NCBI GenBank assembly: GCA_017561765.1
Contig: JAFZBM010000094.1
Location: 1 to 46,344, forward strand
Length of the DNA: 46,344 bases
Direction of reading: 5' to 3'
From: Bacteroidales bacterium
GTDB taxonomy: Bacteria; Bacteroidota; Bacteroidia; Bacteroidales; UBA932
Positions within the stretch are counted from its first letter, which is position 1; each line of letters starts with the position of its first letter. The position numbers and the translations under genes were made by a program. Below, piece by piece: positions 9,092-14,988 of the stretch. The notes under the pieces were generated by a model. That model worked only from the letters and a program-made list of their open reading frames with translations, was not told the DNA's origin and did no database searches.

Positions 9092-9162
9092 TTTTGCCTT
9101 TCGTTTGACGCTTTTAGTCTTGCATTGTCATACAGAAACTGACAGCAAAGGAAAGGCAAATT

Positions 9163-9194
9163 TTTGTTCTTTCAAAATTTTTCAGATACTTTTG
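9163..9194 (+). promoter_or_regulatory. Promoter of the rep gene
   Basis: A textbook Bacteroidales promoter: TTTG at 9163-9166, a 20-nt gap, then TACTTTTG at 9187-9194. Transcription would start around 9200, just before the GTG start at 9216. This placement is the main reason for rejecting the upstream ATG 9066, which lies ahead of the promoter and inside the divergent gene. Confidence 0.6.
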
Positions 9195-9215
9195 CGACAA
9201 AATCCAGCTTACTTT

Positions 9216-10244
9216 GTGAGTAAAAAACTGACATATTCAGAGAAAAAACGACATCCTGAGGCCCTACAGCGCAGGGATGAGCTGCTGCATGTCAACGGAA
9301 TCACTTACATAGAAGCTGATATGAAGTTGAACCATCTTCGCATCCTGATGGCCATTATTTCTGAGCTTCAGCGCGCGCTTAGGCTCCGGATTACGCGGGG
9401 AAATGAGAGAAAGGGAGTACCGGAAGTATTTCTGCCACCGAAAACTGAACAGGGGCTCCGGGTGCTGACCATTCCGGTCAGTGCATTTCATCTCGGGAAG
9501 AGTAATGGACTACGTCTGCGGGAGTGCCTGGATGAGCTTGCTGGGATCCATGTAAGGTTTCCTGAGAATGGACAGGTCAATGAGTTCCGGGGCCTTATCT
9601 CCGGATACGGTTTTGCCGCTTACGGCCATTCCGTGGACGTGCTGCTGCGTGAGCAGATGGTCGCAAGGCTGCTGCTGGTGGAAGAAGGATATACCAGCTA
9701 TTCTTACGGTGCGGCGCTCTCTATCTCCAACAAATACACGGTCAGGCTCTACTGGCTTGCCTGTTCCTGGCGCAACCGGGGAGGATTCGTCCTCAGCGTG
9801 GAAGAATTCCGCAAGTTGATGAGTCTTGGGCGTGCCTATGACCGTATCGACAACATCGTTACGCACATCCTGAAACCATCGTCGGCCGAGCTGAAGGCCC
9901 ATTATCCCATCTGGTTTATCTTCAGGCTGGAGGAGAGGGCGGAACGCCGGTACATCTGTTTCAAGATCGGCTACAAGATTGACGAAGTCCAGCGCGTCAA
10001 GTTCGTCCAGCAAAGCTGGGAGTTCTGCCGGGGACTGATGAATGCAGCCGGTGGCCACGTTCAATCCCTGGCCGATATCTGGGCGGAGGTCGATTTCGAG
10101 GACCTTCATTCCTTCATGGACAAACTCTCCAGCGTCACGGCCGAAGTCAGGATCCGGCGCAACATCTCCAACGTGGATGCCTATGTCCATGCCGCCATGG
10201 CGGTCTGGCAGTCAGACTGGCTGCTGCGCTACTCGGACATCTGA
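9216..10244 (+). CDS. Rep_3-type replication initiator protein
   Basis: A plasmid-type replication initiator of about 342 residues. The start GTG 9216 (VSKKLTYSEKK) is chosen because it lies just after the promoter; ATG 9321 is another option. The Rep_3 hallmark is a pair of winged-helix domains. The N-terminal one ends at the signature KYTVRLYWLACSW ... FVLSVEEFRKLMSLGRAYDRIDNIVTHILKPSSAELKAHYPIWFIFR, which matches the 'YTfRLYell ... VI.pa..Ei...' region of Bacteroidetes Rep proteins. It should bind the iterons 140-260 bp downstream and open the origin. Its presence shows that the integrated element has a plasmid-like replicon, usable after excision. Confidence 0.78.
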   Translation: MSKKLTYSEKKRHPEALQRRDELLHVNGITYIEADMKLNHLRILMAIISELQRALRLRITRGNERKGVPEVFLPPKTEQGLRVLTIPVSAFHLGKSNGLRLRECLDELAGIHVRFPENGQVNEFRGLISGYGFAAYGHSVDVLLREQMVARLLLVEEGYTSYSYGAALSISNKYTVRLYWLACSWRNRGGFVLSVEEFRKLMSLGRAYDRIDNIVTHILKPSSAELKAHYPIWFIFRLEERAERRYICFKIGYKIDEVQRVKFVQQSWEFCRGLMNAAGGHVQSLADIWAEVDFEDLHSFMDKLSSVTAEVRIRRNISNVDAYVHAAMAVWQSDWLLRYSDI

Positions 10245-10341
10245 TTTTTTCTTCTCATCTCCTCGCGCGCGCGTTGTTGAGATATTTATTTATTCTTGTT
10301 ATTGATTCAATTTGTACGGCGCATTTCGTTGTTCGCGAAAA

Positions 10342-10354
10342 CCTGATTATCAGG
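10342..10354. repeat. Perfect 13-bp palindrome near the origin
   Basis: CCTGATTATCAGG is symmetric about its central T and lies between the rep stop and the iterons. It could be an auxiliary Rep-dimer operator or an origin element; nothing in the sequence decides this. Confidence 0.5.
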
Positions 10355-10383
10355 CGATTGCAGCGGTTTGTCCGGCAATTCCT

Positions 10384-10505
10384 CCTAAGAATTGAGTAGA
10401 TTTCAGGCCTGCTCTCCTAAGTTTTGAGTAACTTCTTCCTAAGTTTTGAGTAAATTTCCCCTAAGGATTGAGTACTTTCCAAGCTCCATCCTAAGTTTTG
10501 AGTAA
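10384..10505. repeat. Five iterons, candidate replication origin (oriV)
   Basis: Five direct copies of CCTAAGNNTTGAGTA begin at 10384, 10416, 10438, 10460 and 10490. Three are identical over CCTAAGTTTTGAGTAA and two carry AA or GA in the variable pair. The three middle copies are exactly 22 bp apart, a classical iteron period; the outer ones are 32 and 30 bp away. They lie directly 3' of the Rep_3 gene, the usual arrangement for a Rep-bound origin. The last copy abuts the stop of the convergent 72-residue gene. The surrounding stretch 10245-10505 holds no gene. Confidence 0.8.
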
Positions 10506-10724
10506 CTATTTTCCTGGAGACAAAAAAGGCAGGTCATCGTTCGTGATGCCTGCCTTCTTCAAGCGCTTGCGGTCATAGACCTTTTTGGATTTGTGGAGCG
10601 CCGACCTCATTGAAACCGGCCTCCCGTGCTCGGCAATCTCTTCGAGCCTTGCCGCCCTGCGGTTCGCGAGCATAAAGTCCGCCTCCGTGATCCGCAGTTT
10701 CTTCTGTTTCTTCTTCGGTTTCAT
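10506..10724 (-). CDS. Small basic protein, mobile-element associated
   Basis: 72 residues, very basic (MKPKKKQKKLRIT) and without signal or membrane segment. The body (ADFMLANRRAARLEEIAEHGRPVSMRSALHKSKKVYDRKRLKKAG) resembles short uncharacterised proteins commonly found beside rep or mob genes in Bacteroidales elements; this is recollection of a pattern, not a search. Its coding end abuts the last iteron, so its transcription runs toward the origin. Possible nucleic-acid binding because of its charge. Function unknown. Confidence 0.55.
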   Translation of the reverse strand: MKPKKKQKKLRITEADFMLANRRAARLEEIAEHGRPVSMRSALHKSKKVYDRKRLKKAGITNDDLPFLSPGK

Positions 10725-10791
10725 GATTATATGGATTTACGCATTATAGATGCAAAAACCGGTCCGCTCGTTGCCTGATTATAAGTCGTGG

Positions 10792-11009
10792 GTCGCTCCA
10801 GTCGTGTTGTCGGCGGGGCCGCCAACACCACTTCCGCTCCACGGCGCTTGAGACCTCTACGCCGGCAGAGCCGTCGCAGAAGTCTCACTGGCTCCACAGA
10901 CTCTGGAAGTTGGCCCGCCCGACCTTCGGCCGTTCAGTCCAACTCCCAGAGACTGTTCCGCCGCCGCGCCTCACACCGCCCGGCAGTCGAACAAGTTCGC
11001 CTGCCCGGC
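10792..11009 (-). repeat. Structured dispersed element, copy A (four hairpins)
   Basis: First of three related intergenic copies. On the + strand the hairpins are: a, GTGTTG/CAACAC (10804-10828, inner CGGC/GCCG); b, TGAGAC/GTCTCA (10849-10887, inner CTACG/CGCAG and CGGC/GCCG); c, an 18-bp imperfect stem (10897-10914 with 10939-10956) capped by a small inner hairpin; d, GGCAG/CTGCC with GAAC/GTTC (10982-11005). Several mismatches that are A-C on the + strand become G-U on the minus strand, so the likely RNA is minus-sense, like the cargo genes. No protein is credible here. It fills most of the gene-free stretch 10725-11132. Confidence 0.75.
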
Positions 11010-11132
11010 TATCTATACGAAACCGGAGCCCCGCGTGAAAGAGGACTCCGGTCATACCACGAGCGGTATCACAAACGGGACGATGCCAAACTGGCCATAT
11101 TAGCAAAAGAAAGCCCCGCTGTGTCGTTTGGC

Positions 11133-11306
11133 CTATTCAGCAGGTGCCCACTTGCAGCGGACGGGGGAGACAATGACTCCTTCCTTCTTCAGTTCGGCAA
11201 ACGCCTTGTCCACTTCCTTGCGGTCTGCATTCAGGATCTTGGTGATGTCGCCTGCAGAAACGGGTTTGCCAGCTTCTTTCATTGCTTTCAGTACTTGCTC
11301 TTTCAT
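11133..11306 (-). CDS. Small winged-helix-like DNA-binding protein
   Basis: A 57-residue gene with start ATG 11306 and stop 11133-11135. The sequence begins MKEQVLKAMKEAGKPVSAGDI and continues TKILNADRKEVDKAFAELKK, then EGVIVSPVRCKWAPAE. This is the pattern of a single winged helix: helix 1, helix 2 (SAGDITKILN), recognition helix (DRKEVDKAFAELKK) and the wing with a Gly-Val-Ile-Val strand. It would bind DNA, possibly as a repressor of its own cargo block. It follows the DUF4234 gene by 12 nt in the same direction. Confidence 0.62.
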   Translation of the reverse strand: MKEQVLKAMKEAGKPVSAGDITKILNADRKEVDKAFAELKKEGVIVSPVRCKWAPAE

Positions 11307-11318
11307 AATTATTTCGTT

Positions 11319-11711
11319 TTAAGTGTTATTGTGATTAAGTCTGTCTTCAATATTGTTTAGCGTGGAAAAGAAACGACCCGTAGCAACTGCAGGCCCCATA
11401 AACAGGACGCCAAACGTGTTCCATCCGAACATATGCCACCAGGACGTGTGAGGTCCTTCGATGCCCATCTTGATGGCAATTTCTTTCAACTCTTCAGCGA
11501 TGTTCGCCATCCATACCAGGGGATAGATGAACAGCGTCGGGATTCCAAGAATATATGCCACCCAGTACCGCTGTGTCCTGTGTCCCAGAATCTCATCCAG
11601 TTCATCCTGAAGCCCGTTCAGCGGCATATAGAACAGGAAGAACAGTCCGGCCGTACAGAAATCTATCAGCCCGAACAGGAATCCCGGTCTATGTGTGTGC
11701 TTGAATCTCAT
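11319..11711 (-). CDS. DUF4234-like small membrane protein
   Basis: 130 residues with three or four membrane segments: about 12-32 (FGLIDFCTAGLFFLFYMPLNG), 48-70 (YWVAYILGIPTLFIYPLVWMANI) and 93-112 (MFGWNTFGVLFMGPAVATG). The order short helix, loop with 'LQDELDEIL', then a YW-containing membrane helix followed by 'IAEELKEIA' is the DUF4234 pattern. Function unknown in the family. Its start overlaps the stop of the upstream AlaX-like gene (ATGA), so the two are translationally coupled. Confidence 0.6.
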   Translation of the reverse strand: MRFKHTHRPGFLFGLIDFCTAGLFFLFYMPLNGLQDELDEILGHRTQRYWVAYILGIPTLFIYPLVWMANIAEELKEIAIKMGIEGPHTSWWHMFGWNTFGVLFMGPAVATGRFFSTLNNIEDRLNHNNT

Positions 11712-12187
11712 TTCTCAATAACCTTCCACCTAACCCGCCAGCGGCCGTCCTCAAAGTCGTGGCTCAGAATCTTGAATGTGCCAATCTCCGAAGTATTGTT
11801 CACATGCGCACCGATGCATGCGCAGGCATCATAATCACCCACACGCACAATCCTGAGCGTCTCCGATGCATCTTCCGGCAGCTTGCTCAAATCCACAATT
11901 GACGCTGCCTCCTTACGCGTCATGAACTCAATCGTGACATCCAGATGCCGGCCGATGACCTCGTTCACCGCTGCCTCCAGCTGCGCCACCTGCTCATCCG
12001 TTGGGCAGGCATCCAGCAGATAGTCACACTTGGACTTCTTCCTTTCAATGTGCGCATTTCGCGAGCGCGGACACCCGAACATCTTGACCATTGTCCCGTT
12101 CAGGATATGCTCCGCTGTATGCATCGGAGGGTACTCTTCCTTATTATGGCTGTTGAGAATCGGTTCTTCCATAATGGGGCTCTTCAT
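11708..12187 (-). CDS. AlaX-like tRNA-editing (SAD) domain protein
   Basis: 159 residues, matching the second additional domain of alanyl/threonyl-tRNA synthetases and stand-alone AlaX editors that hydrolyse mischarged tRNA. The zinc ligands are visible: HTAEH (His23, His27) and CACIGAHVNNTSEIG, giving Cys-x3-His as in the family's C-x3-H motif. The C-terminus (FKILSHDFEDGRWRVRWKVIEK) matches the closing strands. It is shorter than typical AlaX-S proteins at the N-terminus. ATG 12187 lies only a few bases after a TAnnTTTG box, so a leaderless start or ATG 12172 (MEEP) are both possible. Cargo gene between structured copies A and B. Confidence 0.68.
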   Translation of the reverse strand: MKSPIMEEPILNSHNKEEYPPMHTAEHILNGTMVKMFGCPRSRNAHIERKKSKCDYLLDACPTDEQVAQLEAAVNEVIGRHLDVTIEFMTRKEAASIVDLSKLPEDASETLRIVRVGDYDACACIGAHVNNTSEIGTFKILSHDFEDGRWRVRWKVIEK

Positions 12188-12192
12188 CTAGG

Positions 12193-12200
12193 CAAATGTA
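12193..12200 (-). promoter_or_regulatory. -7 promoter box for the AlaX-like gene
   Basis: Minus-strand TACATTTG matches TAnnTTTG and ends 5 nt before ATG 12187. The flank from here to the structured element is nearly the same as at 13921-13957, so box and element form one repeated module. No well-spaced TTTG -33 box is seen. Confidence 0.45.
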
Positions 12201-12229
12201 CTCAATTTGCGCGAGATAATGAAATCAAG

Positions 12230-12420
12230 GTCGCTCCAGTCGTGTTGCCAGCGGGGCAGACAACACCACTTCCGCTCCACGGCGCTTGAGACCTCTACGC
12301 CAGCGGAGCCGTCGCAGAAGTCTCACCCGGGGACAGACTGGCACCGGCAAGCCGTCACCAGACTGTCCCTTCGGGCCGCGCCTCACACCGCCCGACAGTC
12401 GGCAGAGCCGCCAGTCCGGC
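12230..12420 (-). repeat. Structured dispersed element, copy B (divergent stem c)
   Basis: Shares the GTCGCTCCAGTCGTGTTG start, hairpin a (12242-12266) and hairpin b (12287-12325) with copies A and C. Hairpin c is replaced by a different sequence that still forms a stem: GGGACAG and CTGG (12330-12341) pair with CCAG and CTGTCCC (12358-12369). The tail CCGCGCCTCACACCGCCC is as in copy A, and hairpin d uses CGGC/GCCG. Keeping a stem while changing its sequence argues for selection on structure. It lies between the DUF5131 and AlaX-like genes; nothing else is seen in the gap 12188-12430. Confidence 0.75.
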
Positions 12421-12430
12421 TCTCATAATC

Positions 12431-13234
12431 TTAATCGTGATAGTCGCTATCCTTCCACTCGTATCTCACCGTCTCCGGCACAAGGTACTTGCCAATCTTG
12501 TAGTCGATATTCGCCTTGTGAGCCTGGCTTAGCTGATAACAGCGTCTCACATTGTACATCTTTCCGTCCTTGATAAAATGAGCACCCGTCTGGTGAAAAC
12601 GGAAGGGAATGCCTTTGGCAATACACTGCTCACGGAGTGCGAGAACCCAGTCGTAATTGCAAGGGCGTGCGTCTACTCCAGATTCACCGCCCACTGACAC
12701 TTCCTCTATAGATTCATCCAGATAGGGAGTCAAGTCCATGGCTGTAATCAACGGAGATGCGATAATGCTCTTGTGTTTGATGGGGAGGGAACGGAATATG
12801 GGTAGCCGATAATCAGCCATCGCCTGGTTTTCCACAGTGCAGCCCACGATAACATTGTCATAGCCATCGCCCCAGTCCTCAGGCACGCATTCCATAAATC
12901 GGTCGATACGCTTTGTGAAGAAGTAGAACCAGAGGTCATCCCTGCGTTTCATCATTTCCCAGCATTCCGGCCGCCACGGATCTGCGTCCTTCAACAGGAA
13001 ATCCGATGTAAAACAAGTGAATACAATCTTTCCGCTTTCAATCTTCCAGGACTTGTCGCGCTTTCTCTTGACGGGGAGGTAGAAGTTGCCGGTCTTTCTG
13101 CATTCGCTGCTGGAAATCTCACTACCGTACATCTCATCCTGCCTATAGACATAGCAGTACTTGCAACCGGGACTGATCTTGGTGCAACCGTGCCACGGAT
13201 TCCAGTCGGCGTATACTTCCCAGTTCTCGGCCAT
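12431..13234 (-). CDS. DUF5131 / phage Gp37-like radical-SAM-type protein
   Basis: 267 residues. The N-terminus DWNPWHGCTKISPGCKYCYVYRQDEMYG carries Cys17, Cys24 and Cys27, the cluster-binding pattern of the DUF5131 (Gp37/Gp68) family, which is related to radical-SAM proteins. Further family blocks are KIVFTCFTSDFLLKDADPWRPECWEMM, WFYFFTKRIDRF, NVIVGCTVENQ and a GGESGVDARPCNYDWV motif near the end. The reaction is not established. Such genes are common on phages and mobile elements. It is 7 nt downstream of the nitroreductase gene, so the pair is co-transcribed. Confidence 0.75.
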   Translation of the reverse strand: MAENWEVYADWNPWHGCTKISPGCKYCYVYRQDEMYGSEISSSECRKTGNFYLPVKRKRDKSWKIESGKIVFTCFTSDFLLKDADPWRPECWEMMKRRDDLWFYFFTKRIDRFMECVPEDWGDGYDNVIVGCTVENQAMADYRLPIFRSLPIKHKSIIASPLITAMDLTPYLDESIEEVSVGGESGVDARPCNYDWVLALREQCIAKGIPFRFHQTGAHFIKDGKMYNVRRCYQLSQAHKANIDYKIGKYLVPETVRYEWKDSDYHD

Positions 13235-13241
13235 TGCTTAG

Positions 13242-13916
13242 TTAGAGCCACTCAAAGTTCTCCTTTCCGGCACCGACCTCGAAATGATATTTGACGATAC
13301 CCAGGTCGATATTGGTATATCCGGCCATAGAGAAGAGCGTCTTGGATTCAACCTTGTTGCCATCATGCAGAATAAACTTGAACTTCTGCTGGTTGACGGC
13401 GGTCGGTGCAAGCATGGCTGCTTCCATTCCATTCAGGAACCACCTGGGAGGAAGACCGTCGGATTCGTAAAACTGCTCTACCGGTTTCAGCGGATGCTGA
13501 ACACCGGGGATAGTGCCATAGCCCAATGAAATCACACAATGTACGATATCGCCATCCCGAAGGGTATAGGTGCCGGGAATCTTTTTGTAAGTCAGTCCCA
13601 CCCAGCAGGTATTCAGGCCCAGTGTCTGTGCGAGGAGAACCAGTTTTTCTCCGAAGTTTCCTATCTTTTCTTCGGCTTCTTTCCCCTTGGGGCCAGCCAT
13701 CACGAAGTAATTCTTGACGCCAGAGAATTGCCCATATCTCCACATTCCGGTAGAGAAACACTTTGGCTCATCCAGAACCAGCTGTATGTTCAGACCGCTT
13801 TCCGCATTCAACCTCTCAATCTCAGAACGAAGGGTTGCTACTTTTGCCGTCTCGATAGGCTTATCGGCATACTTTCTTACCGAATGCCTGGCTTTGATTG
13901 CTTCTTGAATTGTCAT
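13242..13916 (-). CDS. Nitroreductase-family flavoprotein
   Basis: 224 residues with the family N-terminus MTIQEAIKARHSVRKYADKPIE, where the RHSVRKY stretch contacts FMN phosphate. The middle has FGEKLVLLAQTLGLNTCWVGLTYKK, the usual conserved helix and 'CWVG' segment, and the end has EAAMLAPTAVNQQKFKFILHDG, the second FMN-contact region (APTAVNQQ). Expected to be an FMN-dependent NAD(P)H oxidoreductase; the substrate is unknown. First gene of a two-gene cargo unit with the DUF5131 gene. ATG 13916 follows a -7-type box by only 4 nt, suggesting a leaderless or nearly leaderless transcript. Confidence 0.78.
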   Translation of the reverse strand: MTIQEAIKARHSVRKYADKPIETAKVATLRSEIERLNAESGLNIQLVLDEPKCFSTGMWRYGQFSGVKNYFVMAGPKGKEAEEKIGNFGEKLVLLAQTLGLNTCWVGLTYKKIPGTYTLRDGDIVHCVISLGYGTIPGVQHPLKPVEQFYESDGLPPRWFLNGMEAAMLAPTAVNQQKFKFILHDGNKVESKTLFSMAGYTNIDLGIVKYHFEVGAGKENFEWL

Positions 13917-13920
13917 GGAG

Positions 13921-13928
13921 CAAATTTA
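13921..13928 (-). promoter_or_regulatory. -7 promoter box for the nitroreductase cargo unit
   Basis: Minus-strand TAAATTTG matches TAnnTTTG and ends 4 nt before ATG 13916. The flank up to the structured element matches that of copy B (GCAAAT.TACT, then CGCGAGAT). Confidence 0.45.
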
Positions 13929-13957
13929 CTGATTTTACGCGAGATGGTAAAATGAAA

Positions 13958-14168
13958 GTCGCTCCAGTCGTGTTGCCGGCGGGGCCGTCAACACCACTTC
14001 CGCTCCACGGCGCTTGAGACCTCGACGCCGGAGAACCGTCGTCGAAGTCTCACTGGCTCCACAGACTCTGGGAGTTGGCCCGCCCGACCTTCGGCCGTTC
14101 AGCCCAGCTCCCAGAGACTGTTCCGCTGCCGCGCCTCTCACCGCCCTCCGACCCGGGCAAGCCGGGCC
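13958..14168 (-). repeat. Structured dispersed element, copy C (covarying stem b)
   Basis: Closest to copy A: hairpin a 13970-13994, b 14015-14052, c 14061-14078 with 14104-14121, d CCCGG/CCGGG at 14152-14166. In stem b the inner helix reads CGACG/CGTCG instead of CTACG/CGCAG: one pair changes from U-A to G-C and the next from G-U to A-U, a compensatory change in the minus-sense RNA. Hairpin d has a sequence unrelated to copies A and B but still pairs. It sits between the 104-residue gene and the nitroreductase. Confidence 0.76.
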
Positions 14169-14182
14169 GGAAGGCTATCAAT

Positions 14183-14240
14183 CGACATTTCCCGACATAT
14201 TTCGACATAGAATCGACATCTTTCTGCCCAAAATCGACAT
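14183..14240. repeat. Five CGACAT repeats at about helical-turn spacing
   Basis: CGACAT begins at 14183, 14193, 14203, 14214 and 14235, so the gaps are 10, 10, 11 and 21 bp, about one or two turns of the helix. All sites would face the same side of the DNA. A sixth copy (14266) lies inside the 3' end of the 104-residue gene. The region is AT-rich compared with its surroundings. This looks like a multi-site protein-binding array, possibly a partition or accessory replication site. Confidence 0.6.
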
Positions 14241-14254
14241 TCTCTGACAAAAAC

Positions 14255-14569
14255 CTACTTCATCTCGACATATTTCTTCGCTTTGGGGTACTTCGTGTCG
14301 ATTAAGACATCCAGGGCTTCCTCAAGCAACTCGCCGATGGAACCGGGACGTTCCATCCCTTCGGCATCCATCCATAGGGTGAGCAACTTGGCCTTCCTCT
14401 GGGCATCCCTGGACAGCCAGACCGATGAGTGCCCGGCCTTCGCCTCCTTTTTTCTTCTCACCTTCTTTGGGGCAGGGGGCGTCCGGACCTCCGGTTTCGG
14501 CTGTTCTTTCTCTTCTTCTTCGGGGCGGGAGTTTCTGAGCTGCTCCCTGAAATCATCCAACTGACTCAT
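14255..14569 (-). CDS. Small basic DNA-binding-like protein (possible RHH/partition type)
   Basis: 104 residues. The N-terminal 50 are charged and Pro/Lys-rich (EEEEKEQPKPEVRTPPAPKKVRRKKEAKAGH), probably disordered and DNA-contacting. The C-terminal half (SSVWLSRDAQRKAKLLTLWMDAEGMERPGSIGELLEEALDVLIDTKYPKAKKYVEMK) fits a strand followed by two helices, as in ribbon-helix-helix proteins or the C-termini of Bacteroidetes plasmid accessory proteins. It is transcribed divergently from mobA. Its 5' leader consists of 18 tandem octamers, and a second repeat array starts next to its stop, so binding to one or both arrays is plausible. Not recognised as a named family. Confidence 0.58.
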   Translation of the reverse strand: MSQLDDFREQLRNSRPEEEEKEQPKPEVRTPPAPKKVRRKKEAKAGHSSVWLSRDAQRKAKLLTLWMDAEGMERPGSIGELLEEALDVLIDTKYPKAKKYVEMK

Positions 14570-14570
14570 A

Positions 14571-14714
14571 CTCGTATTCTCTAGTTTTATAGTTCTCGTA
14601 TTCTCGTAATCTCGGATTCTCGTGTTTTGGAGATTACAAGTTCTCGTGTTCTCGTAATCACGAGTTCTGGTAATCTATAGTCCTCGTAATCTGGAGTTCT
14701 CGTGATCTATAGAG
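14571..14714 (-). repeat. Array of 18 tandem 8-bp units in a 5' leader
   Basis: Read in steps of eight, the 144 bp split without a gap into 18 units related to CTCGTATT: three CTCGTAAT, two CTCGTATT and two CTCGTGTT are exact repeats, others are variants such as CTGGTAAT, CTCGGATT, CTGGAGTT and CTATAGTC. The array starts 1 bp upstream of ATG 14569 and ends a few bases after the probable transcription start, so nearly the whole leader RNA is repeats (sense unit about AWTACGAG). It may be an operator or centromere for a multimeric protein or an RNA-level control element. Confidence 0.78.
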
Positions 14715-14726
14715 AAAACTCCGGCA

Positions 14727-14758
14727 CAAATGTATAAGTTTTGCCTTACTTTGTCAAA
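14727..14758 (-). promoter_or_regulatory. Promoter of the 104-residue gene
   Basis: Minus-strand TTTG (14758-14755), a 20-nt gap, then TACATTTG (14734-14727). Spacing and boxes are ideal for Bacteroidales. Transcription would begin near 14720 and read straight through the octamer array. Confidence 0.65.
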
Positions 14759-14763
14759 TCGGA

Positions 14764-14795
14764 TTTGTCAATTTGCTGCAAAAACCCTATGTTTG
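14764..14795 (+). promoter_or_regulatory. Promoter of the mob operon
   Basis: TTTG at 14764-14767, a 20-nt gap, then TATGTTTG at 14788-14795. It is back-to-back with the promoter of the 104-residue gene; the two -33 boxes are 5 bp apart. The -7 box lies inside the perfect hairpin GCTGCAAA/TTTGCAGC (14775-14799), so binding or folding there could switch mob expression. Confidence 0.6.
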
Positions 14796-14890
14796 CAGCG
14801 CGACTTTCAGAGGTGCGCGGAATTTGGGCGTTAGTCCAAATTGCGAGATGTGCGTTCGTGTCACGAACGCTGCCCCTGCGGGACATCTCG
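14775..14890. other. Hairpin-rich oriT-like region
   Basis: Three inverted repeats precede mobA: GCTGCAAA/TTTGCAGC (14775-14799), AATTTGG/CCAAATT (14821-14842), and CGAGATGT/ACATCTCG (14844-14890) enclosing the perfect GCGTTCGTG/CACGAACGC (14852-14870). Transfer origins of mobilizable elements lie upstream of mob genes and carry such repeats beside the nick. I cannot assign the nic site. The stretch 14570-14988 has no gene apart from these control and repeat elements. Confidence 0.5.
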
Positions 14891-14988
14891 TACGCCTGAA
14901 GGCGGGCATTGCAGGCTCCGAAGTCGCCTGCTGCGGGCCTGCGGCCCGGGTTGAGACAGCAATAGTGTTTATAGAGGAGATTGATATT

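Noticed and set aside
9066..9215. N-terminal extension of Rep starting at ATG 9066
   Set aside because: It would begin upstream of the promoter, overlap the divergent TraO-like gene start and add a hydrophobic segment unlike Rep_3 proteins.
10792..14168. Copies A-C as insertion sequences
   Set aside because: No transposase frame, no terminal inverted repeats spanning the copy and no clear target duplications.
14050..14250. Small minus-strand proteins at 14050-14250 and 10885-11106 ending in a shared ERPKVGRAN...SLWSQ
   Set aside because: They arise by translation of the structured dispersed element. Copy B does not keep the frame or sequence while keeping the stems, so structure rather than protein is conserved.
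14571..14714. Octamer array as a CRISPR or a simple microsatellite
   Set aside because: No repeat-spacer alternation and no cas genes; the units vary within a fixed 8-bp register rather than being identical slippage copies.
14773..14988. N-terminal extension of MobA from ATG 14773
   Set aside because: The extra residues come from the hairpin region, overlap the promoter and have no RHH-family match; a GTG with a good ribosome site lies at 14989.
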